From: JACCTU01 sp963788055
GTDB lineage: Bacteria; Actinomycetota; Thermoleophilia; Gaiellales; Gaiellaceae
DNA length: 64,000 nucleotides
NCBI GenBank assembly: GCA_963788055.1
Contig: CAWBFA010000001.1
Coordinates: 773,564-837,563, forward strand
Direction: 5' to 3'
The translations under genes and the position numbers were made by a program. Shown here in pieces: positions 1-7,791 of the stretch. The notes under the pieces are model-generated. The model was not told the origin of the DNA, did no database searches, and worked only from the letters and a program-made list of their open reading frames with translations. Positions within the stretch are counted from its first letter, which is position 1. The number at the start of each line of letters is the position of its first letter.

Positions 1-544
1 CATGCGGCGTGTGCACGACCTCCGGATGGAACTGGACGCCGTAGAGCTTCCGCTCAGGCTCCTCGAACGCGGCGACGGGCGTCGAAGGCGACTCACCGAC
101 GACGCGCGCGCCTTCCGGCGGCGCCGTGACGGAGTCGCGATGCGACATCCACACCGTCTGTTCGGCAGGCAGATCGTGGAACAGCTCGCTCTCCTCGGCG
201 CGGAGCTCTGTCTTGCCGAACTCGGACGCGCCCGTCCGCTCGACCTTCCCCCCCAAATCGAGCGCCATCAGCTGCGCGCCGTAGCAGATGCCGAGCGTCG
301 GGATACCGAGCTCGAAGATGCCGGGATCGACCCGCGGCGCGTGCTCGGCGTACACCGACGCAGGACCGCCCGACAGGATCACTGCGTACGGGTTCCGCGC
401 ACGGATCTGCTGCGGCGTGACCTTGTGCGAGACGAGCTCGGAGTAGACGCGGGCGTCGCGCACGCGTCGCGCGATCAGCTGCGCGTATTGCCCGCCGAAG
501 TCGAGCACCAGCACCGGGCGCTCCTCCGGAGCCGGCTCGGCCAC
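1..544 (-). CDS. guaA: GMP synthase (glutamine-hydrolysing), N-terminal amidotransferase part, runs off the window
   Basis: GMP synthase converts XMP to GMP using glutamine, the last step of guanine nucleotide synthesis. Only the N-terminal class I glutamine amidotransferase domain is inside the window. Read on the minus strand it shows the opening motif VLVLDFGGQYAQLIARRVRD, the nucleophile elbow GICYGAQLM with the catalytic Cys, and FHPEV with the catalytic His. The ATP-pyrophosphatase half lies beyond position 1. I place the start at a GTG at 544, 16 nt after the guaB stop; no ATG is available. It follows guaB on the same strand, so the two steps from IMP to GMP are encoded together and are probably co-transcribed. 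Family identity is certain; the exact start is not. Confidence 0.93.
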   Translation of the reverse strand, partial: MAEPAPEERPVLVLDFGGQYAQLIARRVRDARVYSELVSHKVTPQQIRARNPYAVILSGGPASVYAEHAPRVDPGIFELGIPTLGICYGAQLMALDLGGKVERTGASEFGKTELRAEESELFHDLPAEQTVWMSHRDSVTAPPEGARVVGESPSTPVAAFEEPERKLYGVQFHPEVVHTPH

Positions 545-560
545 CGGCAGCCGGACGACC

Positions 561-2072
561 TCAGCGCCGATAGTTCGGCGCCTCCTTCGTGATCGTCACG
601 TCGTGGGGGTGCGACTCGCGCAGACCTGCGCCGGTGATTCGCACGAACTTCGCGTCCTTCAGCTCGGCCACGGTTGCAGAACCGCAGTACCCCATCGCCT
701 GCCGCAAGCCGCCGACCAGCTGGTACAGCACGTTCCGCATCGGGCCTTTGTACGGGACGCGGCCCTCGATCCCCTCGGGGACCATCTTCTCGACGTCCTC
801 GACGTCGCCCTGGAAGTAGCGGTCCTTCGAGAACCCGCGAGCCTTCATCGCGCCGATCGAGCCCATGCCGCGGTACTCCTTGTAGCGCTCGCCCTGGCTC
901 ATCACGACGTCACCGGGGCTCTCCTCGGTTCCGGCGAAGAACGACCCGAGCATCGCCGCGTCGGCTCCTGCGGCGAGCGCCTTGGCGAGGTCGCCCGACG
1001 ACGTCATCCCCCCGTCGGCGATCAGCGGCACGTCGTGACGAGCGCACACCTGAGCGCAGTCATAGATCGCGGTGACCTGCGGAACGCCGACTCCCGCGAC
1101 GACGCGTGTGGTGCAGATCGACCCCGGCCCGACGCCCGCCTTGACCGCGTCGACGCCCGCGTCGATCAGCGCCTCGGCAGCCTCAGCGGTCGCGACGTTT
1201 CCCGCGACGAGCTCGACCTCGAGCGCCGACTTCAGCTTGCGCGCCATCTCGATCACGGACAGCGAGTGACCGTGAGCGGTGTCGAGCACGAGCGCGTCGA
1301 CTCCGGCGTCGACGAGGGCCTCCGCACGGTCGAGCGCGTCCGGCCCGACGCCAACGGCGGCGGCGACGCGAAGCCGTCCCTGCGCGTCCTTCGTCGCGTG
1401 GGGATAGTCCGCGCGCTTCTGGATGTCCTTCACGGTGATCAGCCCGGTGATCCGCCCGGCGGCGTCGACGATCGGGAGCTTCTCGATCTTGTGCCGGTGC
1501 AGGATCTCCTCGGCTTCACGAAGCGTCGTGCCTTGCGGCGCGGTGACGAGCCCGCGGGCGGTCATCAGCTCCGAGACGGGCCGCGTGTCGTCGCGCTGGA
1601 AGCGCAGGTCGCGGTTCGTCAGGATCCCGACCAGCAACCCGTCCGCGTCGGTGATCGGGACGCCGGAGATGCGGAAGCGCGCCATCAGCTCGAGCGCGTC
1701 GCGGACGAGGGCGCTCGGGGGCAGCGTCACCGGCTCCGAGATCATCCCGGCCTCGGACCGCTTCACCCTGTCGACCTCGGCGACCTGCTCGGGGATCGAG
1801 AGATTCCGGTGCACGACCCCGATCCCGCCCTCTCGTGCGAGCGCGATCGCCATCGGCGCCTCAGTCACGGTGTCCATCGCAGCCGAGAGGACCGGCACCT
1901 CGATCGAGATTCCGCGGGTGAAGCGGGTCCTCGTCGAGACGTCGTTGGGCTGGACGGCCGACTCGCCCGGAACGAGCAGGACATCGTCGAAGGTGAGTCC
2001 TTCCTTGGCGAACTTCGCCTCCAGCGAGAGGAGGCGTTCGAGGTCGAGTCGTCCGAGCTCCAGCCCTTCCAA
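561..2072 (-). CDS. guaB: Inosine-5'-monophosphate dehydrogenase
   Basis: IMPDH oxidises IMP to XMP with NAD, the committed step to guanine nucleotides. The protein (about 503 aa, normal for the family) has the typical opening EGLTFDDVLLVPGES, two CBS domains at roughly residues 100-220, and the catalytic loop GPGSICTTRVVAGVGVPQ with the Cys that forms the covalent intermediate. Later come the flap-region motif FSKDRYF and the C-terminal VPYKGP. The longest frame opens at a TTG at 2105. A second TTG at 2072 is preceded by TACGCT at 2080-2085 with a 7-nt spacer, matching the leaderless pattern of other genes here, so I prefer 2072. guaA follows directly. Confidence 0.95.
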   Translation of the reverse strand: MEGLELGRLDLERLLSLEAKFAKEGLTFDDVLLVPGESAVQPNDVSTRTRFTRGISIEVPVLSAAMDTVTEAPMAIALAREGGIGVVHRNLSIPEQVAEVDRVKRSEAGMISEPVTLPPSALVRDALELMARFRISGVPITDADGLLVGILTNRDLRFQRDDTRPVSELMTARGLVTAPQGTTLREAEEILHRHKIEKLPIVDAAGRITGLITVKDIQKRADYPHATKDAQGRLRVAAAVGVGPDALDRAEALVDAGVDALVLDTAHGHSLSVIEMARKLKSALEVELVAGNVATAEAAEALIDAGVDAVKAGVGPGSICTTRVVAGVGVPQVTAIYDCAQVCARHDVPLIADGGMTSSGDLAKALAAGADAAMLGSFFAGTEESPGDVVMSQGERYKEYRGMGSIGAMKARGFSKDRYFQGDVEDVEKMVPEGIEGRVPYKGPMRNVLYQLVGGLRQAMGYCGSATVAELKDAKFVRITGAGLRESHPHDVTITKEAPNYRR

Positions 2073-2079
2073 GGATCGG

Positions 2080-2085
2080 AGCGTA
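2080..2085 (-). promoter_or_regulatory. Candidate -10 box of guaB
   Basis: TACGCT on the minus strand, 7 nt before a TTG at 2072. The arrangement fits the leaderless-type promoters seen at many other genes in the window. Confidence 0.45.
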
Positions 2086-2285
2086 CCACCGGCCCCCGAC
2101 GACAACCGAAGCGCAATCTCGCGCGAACACGGTCCGAACAGACCGTCGCCATCATGGAATGGATGGGCTGGACCCTCCCCGTCCTCGCATCTCCCCTCAG
2201 CGCGCTGACGGCGGGCGCTGTGGCTGCCGCCTCCACGGCAACCCAGGACGCTCGCCGTTGCGCCTGTTCGCTCGGAGAACGAGAA

Positions 2286-2309
2286 AGGGCGCGGACGAAT
2301 CCGCGCCCT
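2286..2309 (-). terminator. Rho-independent-type terminator of the DUF6458 gene
   Basis: A perfect 10-bp GC-rich stem (AGGGCGCGGA, loop CGAA, TCCGCGCCCT) begins 26 nt after the stop of the small membrane protein gene. On the minus strand it is followed by a T-rich stretch (TTTCTCGTTCTC). The remaining sequence at 2106-2334 shows no further gene. Confidence 0.75.
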
Positions 2310-2334
2310 TCACTTTCTTCGCCTACCGAAATCG

Positions 2335-2541
2335 TCAGCGGTAGACGACCTCGTCGCGCCGCTCGCGGTGAACTCCGCCCCAGCTCGACCAGAAGATGAG
2401 CGAGATCACCGCACCGATCACGCCGACGACGAGCAAGATCCAGCCGACCGTGATCAACTCGATGCCGCTGACCGAGACGTCGACGGCCCAGATCAGAATG
2501 GCGCCGATCGCGATCAACAGCAGGCTTGTGCCGATACCCAT
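2335..2541 (-). CDS. Small two-helix membrane protein, DUF6458 family
   Basis: A 68-aa protein with two hydrophobic helices (about residues 5-24 and 28-52) and a short charged tail ending ERRDEVVYR. The opening MGIGTSLLLIAIGAIL and the paired-helix layout match the actinobacterial DUF6458 family; its function is unknown. The ATG at 2541 has an AGGAG ribosome site 10 nt upstream. The gene is monocistronic, bounded downstream by a strong hairpin terminator and upstream by the long palindrome at 2623-2792. Small integral membrane proteins of this type are often linked to envelope stress, but nothing in this sequence shows that. Confidence 0.85.
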   Translation of the reverse strand: MGIGTSLLLIAIGAILIWAVDVSVSGIELITVGWILLVVGVIGAVISLIFWSSWGGVHRERRDEVVYR

Positions 2542-2622
2542 GGTTTCATTGCTCCTTTCGGTGGCTCGGTGGTGGAACGCCCGAGGGTCTCCCCCAGATA
2601 CGGCCTTTGCAGGGATTTACCT

Positions 2623-2792
2623 CTAGGAGGGCTTGGCGGAACGGGCCTCGTCGCCGGGGTGCGCTGGGTGGTGCGAGGCAAGGACGCAGGGAGCGTTCGT
2701 ATCCGCAGTGATACGGGCGCGACTGAGGACGCCGCATCGCGCCGCCCAGCGCGGCCCGGCGGCACAGCGCCCGTTTCGCCGAGCCCTCCTAG
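2623..2792. repeat. Long imperfect palindrome (about 170 bp), structured intergenic element
   Basis: The outer arms CTAGGAGGGCTTGGCGGAAC... (from 2623) and ...GTTTCGCCGAGCCCTCCTAG (to 2792) are inverted repeats of each other, with only 2 mismatches over the outer 24 bp. Pairing continues inward: the segment around 2650-2675 (GTGCGCTGGGTGGTGCGA) is a near reverse complement of the segment around 2735-2765. The centre is a small perfect hairpin, CGTATC-CGCAGT-GATACG, near 2698-2715. The element fills the gap between the DUF6458 gene and the sugar kinase gene, and its right end coincides with the kinase stop codon. It could be a mobile MITE-like element, a complex terminator or a structured RNA. 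No reading frame in it looks like a gene. Confidence 0.7.
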
Positions 2793-3739
2793 CTCTCCAC
2801 CGGCTCGAGCTCGCCGACCTCGACCTGAGAGGACAGCCTGCCCGCCTCGCGCGGCTCGAAACGACCGGCGCCGACCTCGAAGGTCGAGGCGGAGGCAGCC
2901 GCCACTGCATAGCGCAGCGAGTCCACGAACGGCCTGCCCGCGAGCCGCGTGGCGAGGAACGCCGCGGTCAGCACGTCGCCGGCACCGACGACGGACACCG
3001 GCTCGACCTTTGGGGCGCTCGCGTGGAAGCGCTGCACGGGGCGCTCTTCGCGCGTCAGGCCGTAGCACCCCGTCTCGAGCGTGATCAGAACCGTGCGAGC
3101 CCCGAGGTCGGCGATCGCGTCGAGAGCCATGAGGAAGTCCTCCTCTTCGAGCTCCTGGTCGACGAGCGCCTCGGCCTCATGCTGATTCGGCGCGACGAGC
3201 GAAGGCTCCGCATCGAGCCCGAGGCGCAGGGGCTCGCCGTCGGCGTCGAGCACGGTGCGCACGCCCACTCGGTTCAGCTCCCGGATCGCGTCCGCGTAGA
3301 ACGACTCGTCGACGCCGCGCGGCAGCGAGCCTGCAAAGACGACAGCCTCGGCCCCACGGGCGAGATAACGCAGCTTCTCGCGCAGCATCTCGAGCTCCTC
3401 GGGCTCGACCTGCGGGCCCCACTCGTTGATCTCCGTGAACGAGCTGCTCATCGGGTCGACAACGGCGGTCGAGGTGCGCGATTCGTCCGCGATCCGCACG
3501 AAGTCGTTGAGGATCGCCTCGGCCGTCAGCTCCTCGACGATGCGCGTGCCCGTGCGGCCGCCGGCGAGACCCGTCGCGACGACGGGGACGTCGAGACGTT
3601 TGAGCGCACGCGCGACGTTGATCCCCTTGCCGCCCGCGAGCGTCAAACCCTGGCTCGCGCGGTGGCGGTGGCCCTGCAGGAAGTTCGGGACCGTCAGCGT
3701 GCGGTCCAGCGCGGCGTTGAGGGTGACGGTGACGATCAC
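2789..3739 (-). CDS. PfkB-family hexose phosphate kinase, 1-phosphofructokinase type
   Basis: A cytoplasmic sugar-phosphate kinase of 316 aa, the usual length. It opens VIVTVTLNAALDRTLTVPNF, typical of the 1-phosphofructokinase/tagatose-6-phosphate kinase branch. It carries the substrate-side motif LAGGKGINVARALKRL near residue 35 and the ATP-site signature VVGAGDVLTAAFLATRL near residue 250, with the catalytic Asp in GAGD. A longer frame extends upstream but only as a shadow of the next gene. The GTG at 3739 overlaps the stop of the upstream carboxypeptidase gene by 4 bp (GTGA), indicating translational coupling. No phosphotransferase-system gene is adjacent, so the substrate (fructose-1-P, tagatose-6-P or other) cannot be fixed from here. 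Confidence 0.88.
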   Translation of the reverse strand: MIVTVTLNAALDRTLTVPNFLQGHRHRASQGLTLAGGKGINVARALKRLDVPVVATGLAGGRTGTRIVEELTAEAILNDFVRIADESRTSTAVVDPMSSSFTEINEWGPQVEPEELEMLREKLRYLARGAEAVVFAGSLPRGVDESFYADAIRELNRVGVRTVLDADGEPLRLGLDAEPSLVAPNQHEAEALVDQELEEEDFLMALDAIADLGARTVLITLETGCYGLTREERPVQRFHASAPKVEPVSVVGAGDVLTAAFLATRLAGRPFVDSLRYAVAAASASTFEVGAGRFEPREAGRLSSQVEVGELEPVES

Positions 3740-4845
3740 GGCCAGAGGTTGGACAGCGTACGCCTCGCGTACCAGGCTGCGCGGTCGGCCAAGCCGGGCC
3801 GCGCGACCGCGCGCGCTGCGACCAGCGGAGAGCTCGCCACCAGCCGCGCTCCGTCGTAGACGCGGACCTCGCCCAGGCGCTGCCCTCGGCGCACGGGGAG
3901 CCCCACCGCCGTCGCCGCAACGATCCGCTCGCGGAGCGGCTGCTCGATTCGAGCCGCGCGAAGAATCGAACGCGGCGCGACGAGCGCGACCGGCGCGAGG
4001 TCGAAGCCGACCTCGGCGTGGGCGTACGTTCGGTTCTCGTCGACGACGGCGACCGTCGCGTAGCGGGAGAGGCCCCAGCGCAGGAGCGCCGCGAGGTCGG
4101 TGTTTCGCTGGGCGCGAGTCGGGCTTCCGAGCAGCGTCGCGTAGAGCACGAAACCCGTCCCGCGCGCCGCCGCCACCTGCGACCACCCGGCCGCATCGGT
4201 GTGACCGGTCTTGACTCCGATCACCCCCGGAAACGAGCCGAGCAGGTCGTTCCACGTGTGGAGCCGCCGGCCGCCGGCGATCGTCGCAGTGCGGTCGTCG
4301 ACGATCGAGCGGATGGTTGCGTTGTGCATCGCAGCGCGTGCGAGGAGCGTGACGTCCCGTGCGCTGGACACGTGACCGGGCACGTCGAGGCCATCCGGGC
4401 GCACGAAGTGCGTCCGTCGCAGCCCGAGCGCGCGTGCCTTCGCGTTCATCAGGCGGACGAACGCGTTCACGTCGCCCTTGCCGACGTGCGCCGCGAGCGC
4501 CCATGCGGCGTCATTGGCGCTCTGGACGAGCGCCGCTTCGACGAGGTCGCCGACCGAGATCCTTTCGCCGGCCCGTAGGTTGATCGTCGACTCGCCGATC
4601 GCGCTGATCGACGGCGCCGCGACGACCACGTCGTCGACGTCGGTTCGCTCCAGCGCGACGAGCACCGTCATCAGCTTCGTGATGCTTGCGATCGGCACGC
4701 GGGCGTCCGCGTGCCGACCAGCCAAAACCTCGCCGGTCGCACCGTTCTCCACGAAGTACGCCTTCGCCACAACCGGAGGGGGTCCCGCGCTCGCCGAAGA
4801 GACGGCGACGAGCGCAGCGGCGACGGCGGCAAGCGCGCGTCTCAT
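3736..4845 (-). CDS. D-alanyl-D-alanine carboxypeptidase (penicillin-binding protein, peptidase family S11)
   Basis: A secreted or membrane-facing low-molecular-weight penicillin-binding protein that trims the terminal D-Ala from peptidoglycan stem peptides. It has a signal peptide (about residues 1-21), the three active-site motifs in order, SITK (54-57), SAN (109-111) and KTG in VIGVKTGHT (212-214), and a C-terminal beta-rich domain. At 369 aa the length is normal. No clear C-terminal amphipathic anchor is visible, although the end (WYARRTLSNLWP) could associate with the membrane. TAGCGT lies 9 nt before the ATG. The gene leads into the sugar kinase through a GTGA overlap and follows a LysM protein gene, a cell-wall context. 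Confidence 0.93.
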   Translation of the reverse strand: MRRALAAVAAALVAVSSASAGPPPVVAKAYFVENGATGEVLAGRHADARVPIASITKLMTVLVALERTDVDDVVVAAPSISAIGESTINLRAGERISVGDLVEAALVQSANDAAWALAAHVGKGDVNAFVRLMNAKARALGLRRTHFVRPDGLDVPGHVSSARDVTLLARAAMHNATIRSIVDDRTATIAGGRRLHTWNDLLGSFPGVIGVKTGHTDAAGWSQVAAARGTGFVLYATLLGSPTRAQRNTDLAALLRWGLSRYATVAVVDENRTYAHAEVGFDLAPVALVAPRSILRAARIEQPLRERIVAATAVGLPVRRGQRLGEVRVYDGARLVASSPLVAARAVARPGLADRAAWYARRTLSNLWP

Positions 4846-4857
4846 CGGGTGCGAACG

Positions 4858-5187
4858 CTACCGAACCCGGATGCGCTGGCCGACCTGGAGCGCGGTCGGA
4901 TCCAGCCCGGGGTTCAGCTCGAGCAACCGCTCGACGGTCGTGTCGTTGTCGAGCGCGATCTGGTCGAGCGTGTCTCCCGACTCCACCTCGACGAAGACCG
5001 GTGTCGGCTGGGTCGCCGTCTGCGTCGCGGCGGTTGTCGCCGCAGCCCTCGTCGTCGCCACGCTCGTCTGAGCTGCCGTGGTCGTCTCGCCCTCGTTCAG
5101 TCCGGCGCGGACGAGCAGCACCGCGACGGTGATGCCCGCGAGGAACGCCGCCGGAGCGGCGAGTCGGGTCGCGAGCTGTCGGTTCAC
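4858..5187 (-). CDS. Single-pass membrane protein with C-terminal LysM domain
   Basis: A 109-aa protein with a short cytoplasmic N-terminus, one transmembrane segment (about residues 10-28) and a Thr/Ala-rich linker of roughly 30 residues. One LysM peptidoglycan-binding domain follows at the C-terminus (motifs VESGDTLDQIALDN, LLELNPGLDP and VGQRIRV). The domain therefore sits outside the membrane, attached to peptidoglycan. The GTG start at 5187 overlaps the pyrF stop by 4 bp (GTGA). The carboxypeptidase gene follows 12 bp downstream, so a wall-maintenance role is plausible. No catalytic domain is present. Confidence 0.88.
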   Translation of the reverse strand: MNRQLATRLAAPAAFLAGITVAVLLVRAGLNEGETTTAAQTSVATTRAAATTAATQTATQPTPVFVEVESGDTLDQIALDNDTTVERLLELNPGLDPTALQVGQRIRVR

Positions 5188-6089
5188 CAGCCGGAGACGG
5201 CCCAGACGTCGGCGCGCAGCCGGGCCGCCTCCGCACCAGCGGCGGCGCGCCAGTCCGAGCTGCCCGAGCGATACGCGTAGATGACCGACCGCGACGCGGA
5301 GACGAGCGCGCTCGCCGGGCCGCTCGCGAACGCCCGGGCAACGTCCGCGGGCGTGCCGCCCTGCTCGCCGATCCCCGGAAGCAGCATGATCGAGCGCGGC
5401 ATCAGCCTGCGCGCCTCGCCGACCTCTCGCGGGAACGTCGCACCGACGACGGCGCCCACGCTCGAGAGCCCGTTCTCGCCGACGAGCTCCTCGCCCCATT
5501 CGTCGACGAGCGCAGCGACCTGCATCCAGACGGTACGTCCGTCGGAGAGCGTGAGGTCCTGCACGTCCGCGCTTCCGGCGTTGGACGTCTTGACGAGCAC
5601 GAAAAGCCCTGCAGCGTGACGCCGGCAGGCCGCGAGGAACGGCTCGACGGAATCGCGCCCGAGATACGGGTTCACGGTGAGCGCGTCGGCGAGCGGCTCG
5701 CCCTCGCCTTCGAGATACGCAGCCGCGTATGCGCGCGCGGTGCTCCCGATGTCGCCGCGCTTCCCGTCGACGATCACCAGCAGCTCCGCCGTTCGCGCGT
5801 ACGCACACACCTCCTCGAAGGCTCGCATGCCGTCGGCCCCGAGCGCTTCGAAGAACGCCAGCTGCGGCTTGACCGCGACCGCGTACGGCGCGACGGCGTC
5901 GACGATGCCGCAGCAGAATCGGGCGACCGCCTCTGCCGGCGCCTCTCCGCGGAGCTCGACCGGGAAGAGGTCGACGCGCGGATCGAGGCCGACGCAGAGC
6001 TGGCTCCGCTTGCGCTCGACGGCGGCGGCCAGGCGGTCTGAGAACGCCGTCGCGGCGAACTCGGTCTGTGCGCGGAGCTCCTGCGCCAT
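5184..6089 (-). CDS. pyrF: Orotidine 5'-phosphate decarboxylase (subfamily 2)
   Basis: Decarboxylates OMP to UMP in pyrimidine synthesis. The 301-aa protein is of the longer subfamily-2 type: LCVGLDPRVD near the start, VAVKPQLAFFEALG, the catalytic motif IVDGKRGDIGSTARAYA, VNPYLGRDSVEPF, and the phosphate-binding LLPGIGEQGGTPADV near the end. The ATG at 6089 gives the family-typical N-terminus; further upstream the frame is only antisense to the amidase gene. Another pyrimidine gene, pyrE, lies 1 kb away, separated by the HU and amidase genes. The 3' end is coupled to the LysM gene by a GTGA overlap. Confidence 0.94.
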   Translation of the reverse strand: MAQELRAQTEFAATAFSDRLAAAVERKRSQLCVGLDPRVDLFPVELRGEAPAEAVARFCCGIVDAVAPYAVAVKPQLAFFEALGADGMRAFEEVCAYARTAELLVIVDGKRGDIGSTARAYAAAYLEGEGEPLADALTVNPYLGRDSVEPFLAACRRHAAGLFVLVKTSNAGSADVQDLTLSDGRTVWMQVAALVDEWGEELVGENGLSSVGAVVGATFPREVGEARRLMPRSIMLLPGIGEQGGTPADVARAFASGPASALVSASRSVIYAYRSGSSDWRAAAGAEAARLRADVWAVSGW

Positions 6090-6677
6090 CGGCCCGACCA
6101 AGCGTATGCTCCGCGGCCGACGGCTACCACGCCCTCCAAGCCACAGGTCGTCTCCGCGTCGCAGTGGGGCGCGGCGCCGACGCGGGGCGCTCTTCCGGCG
6201 CGCGGACCGCTCGACCACCTCGTTCTGCACCACACCGCGTACCCGACCTCGAGGATCGGCGGGAAGAGCTTCAGGGCCGAGGCAGCGCACATGCGCGAGA
6301 TCCAGCGCTGGCACTTCGCGCGTGGCTGGGCGACGGTCGGATACCACTTCGTCGTCTCGCCCAGCGGTCGGATCTTCCGCGGCCGGCCGGTCGACCGGCT
6401 CGGGGCGCACGTGCTCGGCCACAACATCGGCACGGTGGGGATCTGCCTGATGGGCAACTTCGAGCTGGAACGGCCGACCCGGGCGGCGCTCGGGTCGCTT
6501 GCGTACGTGCGACGCCGGCTCGTTCCGGGCGGTGCGAACGCACGGTTGCTCGGCCACCGCGACCACCGCGGGCACGAGACGTCCGCCTGCCCGGGCCGCT
6601 ATCTCGAGCCTTTTGCGGACAAACGCGGAGGGCCGCCTCTCGGCGGCCCTCCGGTCACTCGTCGAGTCGTTCCTTAG
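6042..6677 (+). CDS. N-acetylmuramoyl-L-alanine amidase / PGRP-type amidase, start codon unresolved
   Basis: A zinc amidase of the Amidase_2/PGRP fold that cuts the MurNAc-L-Ala bond of peptidoglycan. The visible domain begins ASQWGA and has the first zinc ligand in LVLHHTAYP, then GWATVGYHFVV, GRPVDRLGAHVLGHN, and the second ligand region LLGHRDH followed by SACPGR. The open frame runs from 6042, but no ATG, GTG or TTG occurs in frame before ATG 6291. That ATG would delete the first zinc His. A TATGCT box at 6105-6110 would place a leaderless start near 6117, where the codon is CCG. A base error, a frameshift or a CTG start (6066 or 6081) are possible. The last codons overlap a terminator hairpin. 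No signal peptide is seen. Confidence 0.75.
   Translation, partial: ERRRGELGLCAELLRHRPDQAYAPRPTATTPSKPQVVSASQWGAAPTRGALPARGPLDHLVLHHTAYPTSRIGGKSFRAEAAHMREIQRWHFARGWATVGYHFVVSPSGRIFRGRPVDRLGAHVLGHNIGTVGICLMGNFELERPTRAALGSLAYVRRRLVPGGANARLLGHRDHRGHETSACPGRYLEPFADKRGGPPLGGPPVTRRVVP
6627..6652. terminator. Bidirectional terminator hairpin between the amidase and HU genes
   Basis: A perfect 11-bp stem (GGAGGGCCGCC, loop TCTC, GGCGGCCCTCC) between two convergent genes. It lies inside the last codons of the amidase frame and 22 nt beyond the HU stop. Neither side has a strong T tract. Confidence 0.65.
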
Positions 6678-6955
6678 CGGCCGCGCACGGCGGTCTTGAG
6701 CTGGCTCCCGGCCGAGAACTTCGGCACGATGGATGCGGGGATGGTCACCTTCTCCGTGGGATTCCGCGGGTTGACCCCCTGGCGCTCCGCGCGGTGCTGC
6801 GTCGAGAACTTCCCGAAGCCGGTGAAGGCGATCTCTCCGCCGCCCTTCAGCGTCTCCGTGATCTGATCGAGCATGGCGTCGACCGCGTTCTGCGCGTCCC
6901 GCCGCCCGAGATTGGCCCTCTCGGCGATCTTGTCCACAAACTCCTGCTTGGTCAC
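6674..6955 (-). CDS. hup: HU-family DNA-binding protein
   Basis: A histone-like nucleoid protein of 93 aa, the standard HU length. It bends and compacts DNA as a dimer. It starts MTKQEFVDKIAERANL and carries the HU signature around GFGKFSTQHRAERQGVNPRN, whose arm contains the NPRN turn with the intercalating Pro. The C-terminus VPKFSAGSQLKTAVRGR is normal. No Lys/Ala-rich mycobacterial-type tail is present. Convergent with the amidase gene, sharing a terminator. Confidence 0.96.
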   Translation of the reverse strand: MTKQEFVDKIAERANLGRRDAQNAVDAMLDQITETLKGGGEIAFTGFGKFSTQHRAERQGVNPRNPTEKVTIPASIVPKFSAGSQLKTAVRGR

Positions 6956-7027
6956 GAACAGCCCTCCATTCGTCGTTCGCTCGGGGTTCGGGGGGTCAGC
7001 GTAGCGAATCGATCGGACGAAAACGGC

Positions 7028-7585
7028 TTAACCATGCGGTTTTGCGGCGGTTTTGTCCGTTTCCAGCACCTCTGAGGCCCGAAAAAGCGCCCAGAGACGG
7101 ACGGCGTGACGGGCGAGAGCGTCCACACCGCCCTCCTCCCGGTCGACCACGCAGATCGCCGTCGAGCACTCGAGACCCGCCTCCCGCAGCGCCTTCACGG
7201 CCTCGACGGCGGCGCCGCCGGAGGTGACGACGTCCTCCACGACGCAGACCCGCGCGCCGGCCTCATAGACGCCCTCGAGGCGGTTGGACGTCCCGTAGCC
7301 TTTCGCCTCCTTCCTGACGATCAGGAACGGGAGCCCCGACTCGAGCGAGGCCGCCGCCGCGAGCGCCACGGCACCCAGCTCCGGGCCTGCGATCAGCGCC
7401 GCGTCGGGCTCGTGCTCGCGAATCGCCGCTGCGAGGCGCTCGCCGATCGGCCGGAGCAGGTCTGGGCGCGTCTCGAAGCGGTACTTGTCGAGGTAGTAGC
7501 GCGAACGACGCCCCGATCGGAGGACGAAATCCCCCTCGAGGTACGCGTGCTCGCGGAGCGCCCCGCGGAGCTCGGCGTCGTTCAT
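7028..7585 (-). CDS. pyrE: Orotate phosphoribosyltransferase
   Basis: Joins orotate to PRPP to make OMP, the step before PyrF. The 185-aa protein has the PRPP-binding motif VCVVEDVVTSGGAAVEAV near residue 115 and the flexible catalytic loop RKEAKGYGTSNRLEG just before it. The N-terminal region SGRRSRYYLDKYRFE is typical of the short bacterial form. The ATG at 7585 overlaps the stop of the upstream small gene by 4 bp (ATGA), so it is probably the last gene of a three-gene operon with the small membrane protein and the Roadblock-type protein. Confidence 0.94.
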   Translation of the reverse strand: MNDAELRGALREHAYLEGDFVLRSGRRSRYYLDKYRFETRPDLLRPIGERLAAAIREHEPDAALIAGPELGAVALAAAASLESGLPFLIVRKEAKGYGTSNRLEGVYEAGARVCVVEDVVTSGGAAVEAVKALREAGLECSTAICVVDREEGGVDALARHAVRLWALFRASEVLETDKTAAKPHG

Positions 7586-7791
7586 TCGCCGCGGGCCGCG
7601 CTGAGCGCGGCGCGCGCGAGCGGGAGCAGGCGCGCCGCCTCCGGCGCCCCGTTCGAGAGCGACTGCATCGAGCCGTCCTCGAAGTAGAGGTCGATGCGTT
7701 CCCGGCGTCCCCCGGCCGTGCGGCGGAGGAGCGCGATCCCAGCGGCCCAGGCGCCGAGAAGCGCGAGCAGGGGCAGCAGCCTACGCCGCAT
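7582..7791 (-). CDS. Small membrane-anchored protein of unknown function
   Basis: A 69-aa protein with one N-terminal hydrophobic segment (MRRRLLPLLALLGAWAAGIA) and a polar tail containing ERIDLYFEDGSMQSLSNG. The tail reads like a short beta hairpin facing one side of the membrane. I do not recognise a family. Its start overlaps the preceding gene by 11 bp and its stop overlaps pyrE by 4 bp. That tight coupling supports it being a real gene despite its size. Confidence 0.7.
   Translation of the reverse strand: MRRRLLPLLALLGAWAAGIALLRRTAGGRRERIDLYFEDGSMQSLSNGAPEAARLLPLARAALSAARGE

Noticed and set aside
603..2399. A 598-codon open frame on the plus strand
   Set aside because: It is wholly antisense to guaB, composed of Arg/Asp/Val-rich low-complexity sequence with no domain; a typical high-GC shadow frame.
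2789..4504. Sugar kinase extended to 571 aa
   Set aside because: The extra N-terminal part is the carboxypeptidase gene read in another frame; the conserved kinase starts at GTG 3739.
5184..6575. PyrF extended to 463 aa
   Set aside because: The upstream part is antisense to the amidase gene and has no homology; PyrF begins at 6089.
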